From: Thioalkalivibrio denitrificans
GTDB taxonomy: Bacteria; Pseudomonadota; Gammaproteobacteria; Ectothiorhodospirales; Ectothiorhodospiraceae
Direction: 5' to 3'
NCBI RefSeq assembly: GCF_002000365.1
Contig: NZ_MVBK01000042.1
Location: forward strand, 1 to 51,230
Length of the DNA stretch: 51,230 bases
In this document: positions 46,828 to 51,230 of the stretch, piece by piece
Numbering within the stretch: the first letter of the stretch is position 1
Layout of the letters: every line of letters starts with the position of its first letter
Translations under genes and position numbers: made by a program
The notes under the pieces: generated by a model
Told to the model about the DNA's origin: nothing
The model's database searches: none
Seen by the model: only the letters and a program-made list of their open reading frames with translations

Positions 46828-47073
46828 TCAGAGACCGAGCATCTCCTTCGCCTTCGCCAGCGTGTCTACTGATTCCTGGTGCCGGCCGGCGTTGTGCAGG
46901 GCCTCGCCCTCTTCACGCAGCTTCTTCACCTCGGCGAGCTGTTCCGAGCTGAGCTGTGGATTCTGTGCCAGGGCGGCGTCGATCTGACGCATGTCGGCGG
47001 GGCATTGGAAGGCGAATGCCACGGATGTGGTCAGAATCAGGGCCAATGTGACCAGGATCTGTTTCAGCTTCAT
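46828..47073 (-). CDS. Small exported protein of unknown function
   Basis: 81 residues. Clear signal peptide: MKLKQILVTLALILTTSVAFA, cleaved before FQCPADM. The mature 60 residues are helical, with one cysteine (CPADMRQIDAAL), PQLSSEQLAEVKKLREEGEALHNAGRHQESVDTLAKAKEMLGL resembling a TPR-like hairpin. Strong AGGAGG five to ten bases before the ATG. I do not recognise the family by name; similar short proteins occur in sulfur bacteria and are labelled hypothetical (recollection only). Confidence 0.75.
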   Translation of the reverse strand: MKLKQILVTLALILTTSVAFAFQCPADMRQIDAALAQNPQLSSEQLAEVKKLREEGEALHNAGRHQESVDTLAKAKEMLGL

Positions 47074-47393
47074 GGTGAGCCTCCTGCCGTCATTGACGGT
47101 GAATGTCCGGTGCCGCCGGTTGCCCGGGAGGCCTGAAGGACGTGCAGGGTCGCTGGCGGGAGCAGCGGCTCCGGAGTGGGGAACGCGGGACCTGGGAGAG
47201 GCCCCGGGGTCCGTATCGTATAGCCCCGCCGGGCGAGCCGGTCAAGGACGCGTCAGGGCTTACATCCCCGGCCACCGCTGGTTCATGATGGGGCCGTGAA
47301 ACCTGGGCCGCGTATCTCAGTACCGCTTGTAGCGAGGGCGCACGCCCCGCCACGGCGTGCAGATCGGGGGCCGCAATAATGAGGTGGTGAGAT
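47074..47393. other. Non-coding spacer with a degenerate ATATCTCAC inverted repeat
   Basis: No gene seen. GGGCCGCGTATCTCAGTACC (47305-47324) and GGTGGTGAGATATGCGGGCT (47383-47402) are weak inverted copies of the CTAGCCCACATATCTCACCG element at 25180. The start codon of the next ORF lies inside the right arm. Confidence 0.5.
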
Positions 47394-47684
47394 ATGCGGG
47401 CTGGTACCAACCCATGGCCGTTCATCCGCATCGCGGCATTGTGCGTCGTGATCCTGGTGATGGGGCTCGCCGGACCGGTGCCGGGTCTGCGCACGGCGGG
47501 CGGGATGCTGGTGGTGTTCGCCGGCCTGCAACTGGTGCGGCGTTACCGGCGCACGCAGGCAGCCTGCGAGGTGTCCGGGCAGCTTCCGGTCGCGCCGGCG
47601 GTGCTGATGGCGGCGGCGCAGGCGGGCATCGGTCTGGTATTGCTGCTTTGGCCGGATGCGGTATTGCGTCTGCTGGGGGTCTGA
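47394..47684 (+). CDS. Small predicted membrane protein
   Basis: 96 residues with two or three membrane segments: IRIAALCVVILVMGLAGPV (about 11-29), TAGGMLVVFAGLQLV (34-48), and VLMAAAQAGIGLVLLLWPDAVL (69-90). A basic patch VRRYRRTQ follows the second. GAGGTGGTGAG precedes the ATG, but that sequence is also the arm of a repeat element. Unknown function. The hydrophobic pattern favours a real gene. Confidence 0.55.
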   Translation: MRAGTNPWPFIRIAALCVVILVMGLAGPVPGLRTAGGMLVVFAGLQLVRRYRRTQAACEVSGQLPVAPAVLMAAAQAGIGLVLLLWPDAVLRLLGV

Positions 47685-47725
47685 CCCGGATACTTCGTGA
47701 AGGCTTGCGGCGGCAACGCGATCTG

Positions 47726-47793
47726 TAGGTCGGGCTTCAGCCCGACGCCGCCGGCTTGGACAGAACCCGTTGTCGGGCTGAAGCCCGACCTAC
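47726..47793. repeat. GTAG-type REP pair at the end of the PLD-helicase gene
   Basis: Inverted GTAGGTCGGGCTTCAGCCCG copies at 47726 and ending 47793, around GCCGCCGGCTTGGACAGAACCCG. The right CTAC supplies the TAG stop of the helicase gene (47790-47792). Confidence 0.92.
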
Positions 47794-50700
47794 AGATTTC
47801 CTGCGGGCGTCCGTCGCTCCGGTACGCCGACGATGCAGGCCGCAAGGCGCGCTTCCAAGGGGCCGGCCTCGGGAATGTCCGCAAACGCCGCTTCCAGGGC
47901 GGCAGCGCTCAGGCAGTCCTCCCCCAGCAGGTCCCGGCGGATGTCGCGCAGCAACAAGGGACGTCCGCGCCGGCGCTCGCCCAGGTGCCGGTACCAGACC
48001 GGGCGGATCAGATCCAGCCAACGCTCGGCGAGCGCGTCCCAGTTGGGCGGTTGTTGCGCATCCGGCTGGCGCAGGCGCATCAGCAGCGCGTTCACGATGC
48101 GCTTCATGCGCGGCTCGCTGAAACGCCTGGCATACCCCTGAAGAACTTTCTCCATCTCGTCCAGCGCGCGCCGCTTGCGCCGGGGCAGGATCTCGCGCTC
48201 GGCCCGGTGCAGGTCAGCGAAAAGCGCGCTCAGCTGCCCCTGAACCTGGTCGTCCAGGGGCAGGGTTTCGCTGTGGGGCGTGAGCAGGCGGCGCAACCGG
48301 GCCGTAATCCGGTGCAGGTCCGCGTCCACCAGGGGCCTGGCGCCATGGGCACGCGGCCGCAGCAGTACCCACTTGGGCGCCCGCTCGTCGTCCCCCGACA
48401 GGCAGAAAAAGCCGAAGGCCTCTGTCGAACGCACGGCGGCGATGCGCGCCAGCACGTCCTGCTTGTTGCGTTGTATCGCATCCATGACCTGCGGCGGCAC
48501 CATCGCCCGGGGGCCCAAGACCAGATCACGCACCGGCTGGAAGGCATCGCGGATGCCGTCCCACGGCTCCGCGTCCGCCTGGGCCTCGAACTCGCGGATC
48601 AGTTCCTCGGCCTGCACGGGCCCATGCCCCCTGCCCAGCATCTCCTCGGGCAGCGGCAGGTTGGAGCCCAACAGGTTTTCCACGGTCTCGAAGCGCTCGA
48701 TGAAACGCTCGTCGGAACTCAGGGCAAAGGCCGGAGCATCGTCGGGCCACCAGGCGTCGATGGCCTCGTGGGGGCTGTCCATGCGGTCCACCCGGCCGAC
48801 CCGCTGCTCGGCGACGCGCACAACGCTGGGCATGTCCAGGTGCACGATGGTGCTGGCCTGCTGCAGATTGACGCCTTCCGCCAGGCTGTCCGAGCACAGC
48901 GCCACCACGCGCTGGCGCTGAGAGCCGGGGCGCAGCGTCTCGGCGATCTCGCGGCGATCCGATCCGGTGTCGCCCGTGGCCAGCAGGATGCGGGCGTCGC
49001 CCATTTCTTCGAGCATGGCGCGGATCACCGCCAGGGTGATGGGCCGGCTGTCGAAGGCGAGCACGAGATCGTGTTCGCAGAGCAGCCGCGTGAGGAGTTT
49101 CGCCTTTGCCCGTTCGCGTCCGTCGGATAGCTGCGCGAGGGCCTCCCACATGGCCTCGTAGAGCGAACGTTCCTCGTCGCAGGCCTGCGCGTGGGCGTCG
49201 GGATCGGTGAGCCAGTCCGGCAGAGGGATGCCGAGGCGGTTCTCCGGCACCTGCCCGCGGATTTCCCGGAGCTTATCGATGACATTGCCTACATGCGGCT
49301 TGTTGAAGCGCCCCGCAAGGCCGAAGTGCTCCAGCGCGAAGGCGGTGCCCCTGAGGTGTTCGGTCAGTGCGGCGCGCGAGGAACGCAGTGCCGCCGAAAC
49401 CACATAGGCGGGCAGCATACGCGCCGACTTCAGGCGGCTCTCAAGATATCGGGCCGCGTCCCAGTGTTCGCGCTGCAGCACGGCCGGCATCTCGAGGGCG
49501 CCGCGCAGATACAGCAGTCCGCGCAGCTTTCCGGACAATGTGCGAATTTTTGCCGCGAGCGCCTGGTCGGCGTTGCTCTCGCCAAGCTTGTAGACGTGAG
49601 ATCGGTGGCGGGGGTAACGGCAGGGGCGGCCGGCAGCGTCCCGGTAGGCTTCGGGGTTCTGATCGACCAGCGCGTTCAGTTCGCGCTTGGTACGGCGCAC
49701 GGTGAAACGCTCCAGTTCCTGGCGAAGCGCGGCCAGCTCTCCGGGGCTGAGGCTGCGGTCCAGGCGACGGCTGCGCAGCAAACCCTCGAACATGGTGAGG
49801 GTCTCCGGGGCCAGATTGTCCGCGCCCAGGGTGTCCGCGATGCGCAGCAGGTCCACCACGCTGCGGTTGATGGGCGTGGCCGTGAACAGCAGGGTATGGT
49901 CCGCCATGTTGGAGAGCACCATGCGGGTGCGTCGCGACGCCAGGTTGAGAAAGTTGTGAGCCTCATCCACTGCCAGCACCTGGGCCCGGCGCAGCGCGTC
50001 TTCCACCTGTTCACCGGCGCTGCCCGCGGCCCGGGACAGTACGCCGTGGGAAAGCGTCACCAGGGGCAGGTCGCAGCGTTGGGCCTCCGCCTCCCAGGCA
50101 TGGCGTACCGCGGGCGGACAGACCATCAGCGGCCGGCCCTTGCGCATACGCCCGCTGCTCCAGATGCGATCCACCGCGGCCCGGATCAGGTGCGCGCCCA
50201 TGCGGGTCTTGCCGGAGCCGGTGGCGTCGGCTACCAGTACGCTGCCCACGTTCTCCATCAGCCACAGGGCCTCGGCGATGCCCTGCACCTGGGAAGGCCA
50301 GAGACCTGCCGATTCCAGCTCCAGTGCACCCAGGTAAGCGCGGGCCCAGTCCCCGTCCAGCAGTTCGGCGCAGGCGCGCGCCAGTGCCTCCTGCCAGCTC
50401 ACCACGGCGAGCAATTGGCGCAGCAGGGCGAGCAGTTCATCCCGGTAGGGTCTTCCTTGCGCCCAGAAGTTCTCGGCGATGCGCCGGGCCTCGTGAAAGC
50501 GCCGGGGCTCCTTCGTCGTAAAACGCACATTTGCCTCGAGCTGGCGGCTCAGGCCGGAATCCGTGAAGTTGCTGGAGCCCAGGGTGACGCCCTTCTCGCC
50601 GCAATAGATCTTGGCGTGCAGCCGCTTGCGGGCACCGCCAAGGTGGCGCGCTTCCACCCGGCCGGACTCGATCAGCCCGATGGCGTGAATCAGGGATGCG

Positions 50701-51065
50701 CTGGCATCGACGGAGATGCCGTGTGCCAGCCAGTAGTCGCGGACCTCTGTGGGAAAATCCACGTGTTGCAGCGCGAAGCGTTCGCGCCCCGTGGCGTGAG
50801 GCTCCACACCAAAGAGCAGCCGCACCGGTCCGCCCTTCGCATCCAGGTCCGCGAGCAGCCGCACGATCCGCTCCAGTGAGGCGTAGCCGCTCACGATCAG
50901 CGGGGACTGAGCCTCGCGCAGATCCTGCAGAACCACCTGCCCCACCGTGTGTCCGCTACGGTTGCACGGGAACCGTTCGTGGGCCGGCCAGAGATCGGAC
51001 TCCACTGTCGGCTGGACCGAGAACAGATCGATCTGCTCGTTGTCCGGATGTTCGGGGTCGTTCAT
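47790..51065 (-). CDS. PLD-family nuclease domain fused to SNF2-type helicase
   Basis: About 1,091 residues from the ATG at 51065 (an ATG at 51074 gives MPP more). Residues about 40-200 are a phospholipase D-like domain with one HKD half-motif: LHAKIYCGEKG then LGSSNFTDSG (near 150-170). A DEAH superfamily 2 helicase follows: Walker A ADATGSGKTRM (about 280-290), VLAVDEAHNF (about 365-373), LLFTATPINRS, and motif VI EQRVGRVDRMDSP near 770. The last 300 residues have no known domain. PLD-helicase fusions are found in repair and phage-defence settings; a defence role is possible but not shown here. Single gene with no obvious partner. The stop codon is inside a REP pair, so the tail (VPERRTPAGNL) may be altered. 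Confidence 0.85.
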   Translation of the reverse strand: MNDPEHPDNEQIDLFSVQPTVESDLWPAHERFPCNRSGHTVGQVVLQDLREAQSPLIVSGYASLERIVRLLADLDAKGGPVRLLFGVEPHATGRERFALQHVDFPTEVRDYWLAHGISVDASASLIHAIGLIESGRVEARHLGGARKRLHAKIYCGEKGVTLGSSNFTDSGLSRQLEANVRFTTKEPRRFHEARRIAENFWAQGRPYRDELLALLRQLLAVVSWQEALARACAELLDGDWARAYLGALELESAGLWPSQVQGIAEALWLMENVGSVLVADATGSGKTRMGAHLIRAAVDRIWSSGRMRKGRPLMVCPPAVRHAWEAEAQRCDLPLVTLSHGVLSRAAGSAGEQVEDALRRAQVLAVDEAHNFLNLASRRTRMVLSNMADHTLLFTATPINRSVVDLLRIADTLGADNLAPETLTMFEGLLRSRRLDRSLSPGELAALRQELERFTVRRTKRELNALVDQNPEAYRDAAGRPCRYPRHRSHVYKLGESNADQALAAKIRTLSGKLRGLLYLRGALEMPAVLQREHWDAARYLESRLKSARMLPAYVVSAALRSSRAALTEHLRGTAFALEHFGLAGRFNKPHVGNVIDKLREIRGQVPENRLGIPLPDWLTDPDAHAQACDEERSLYEAMWEALAQLSDGRERAKAKLLTRLLCEHDLVLAFDSRPITLAVIRAMLEEMGDARILLATGDTGSDRREIAETLRPGSQRQRVVALCSDSLAEGVNLQQASTIVHLDMPSVVRVAEQRVGRVDRMDSPHEAIDAWWPDDAPAFALSSDERFIERFETVENLLGSNLPLPEEMLGRGHGPVQAEELIREFEAQADAEPWDGIRDAFQPVRDLVLGPRAMVPPQVMDAIQRNKQDVLARIAAVRSTEAFGFFCLSGDDERAPKWVLLRPRAHGARPLVDADLHRITARLRRLLTPHSETLPLDDQVQGQLSALFADLHRAEREILPRRKRRALDEMEKVLQGYARRFSEPRMKRIVNALLMRLRQPDAQQPPNWDALAERWLDLIRPVWYRHLGERRRGRPLLLRDIRRDLLGEDCLSAAALEAAFADIPEAGPLEARLAACIVGVPERRTPAGNL

Positions 51066-51074
51066 GGGTGGCAC

Positions 51075-51230
51075 TATAGCGCCGGAGGGGCCATGCGTGC
51101 ATGGCGGGGATTGCCCGAGCTATTGTTCGGCGCCATACAGCGTAAGGAAACTTTCTCTCGCAAAGCCGCAAAGCGCGCCAGGACATCGCTTGAAGCGGAA
51201 ACGCCGACGTGTAGGTTGGGGTGAGTGTCG
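51075..51230. other. Upstream region of the PLD-helicase gene
   Basis: No gene. TCTCTCGCAAAGCCGCAAAGCGCGCC at 51153-51178 is a spacer repeat type. GTGTAGGTTGGGGTGAG at the right edge may be the start of another GTAG element, cut by the window end. Confidence 0.4.

Overview
The window looks like a chromosomal segment of an obligately autotrophic, probably sulfur-oxidising gammaproteobacterium close to Thioalkalivibrio/Ectothiorhodospiraceae. This is inference. It rests on the high G+C, the gammaproteobacterial gene orders (ribF-ileS-lspA-fkpB-ispH; rplU-rpmA-obg-proB; gmk-rpoZ-spoT-ridA-recG), a complete alpha-carboxysome operon, and two exported DsrE-like proteins.

Layout. 1-7344: a minor-pilin operon of type IV pili (two FimT/GspH pseudopilins, PilV, PilW, PilX, the adhesin PilY1, a PilE-type pilin). 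7345-9925: an accessory patch with a REP-associated tyrosine transposase (RAYT) and two VapC toxin-antitoxin modules. Each module is closed off by a perfect or near-perfect hairpin of one REP family. 9977-19215 (minus strand): ispH, fkpB, lspA, ileS, ribF, murJ and two secreted DsrE-like paralogues, then rpsT divergently. 19866-22762 (minus): proB, obg, rpmA, rplU, with ispB divergent. 23984-25416: tRNA-Pro(CGG), then a small scar bounded by a second copy of the tRNA 3' end, holding a DsbC-like thioredoxin. 25404-40359: divergent cbbR and the carboxysome operon cbbL-cbbS-csoS2-csoSCA-csoS4A-csoS4B-csoS1C-csoS1A-csoS1B-bacterioferritin-like-acRAF-mcdA-mcdB-cbbQ-cbbO, ending in a CaMKII-association/SnoaL-fold gene that I read as an iota-class carbonic anhydrase. 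40529-46563: gmk, rpoZ, spoT, ridA, recG. 46564-51065: REP-rich spacer, two small ORFs, and a 1,091-residue PLD-nuclease/SNF2-helicase fusion.

How the carboxysome genes fit together. CbbR probably reads metabolite status and activates cbbL. RuBisCO (CbbLS) is gathered by the scaffold CsoS2 inside a shell of CsoS1 hexamers and CsoS4 pentamers. CsoSCA makes CO2 inside it. acRAF and CbbQ/CbbO assemble and reactivate RuBisCO. McdA/McdB spread carboxysomes over the nucleoid. The last gene would add a second, unrelated carbonic anhydrase. Its N-terminal extension carries ISG and VTG motifs like those by which CsoS2 binds shell, so it is a candidate new carboxysome cargo. This is the most interesting lead here.

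Repeats are unusually rich: a RAYT-linked GGGGTCAGAGTTGTTGAA hairpin family; several GTAG-type REP pairs, three of which supply the stop codon of the neighbouring gene; three copies of a roughly 200-bp nested hairpin built from ACAGGAT units; and several other inverted-repeat spacers. No rRNA, CRISPR array or complete insertion sequence was seen.
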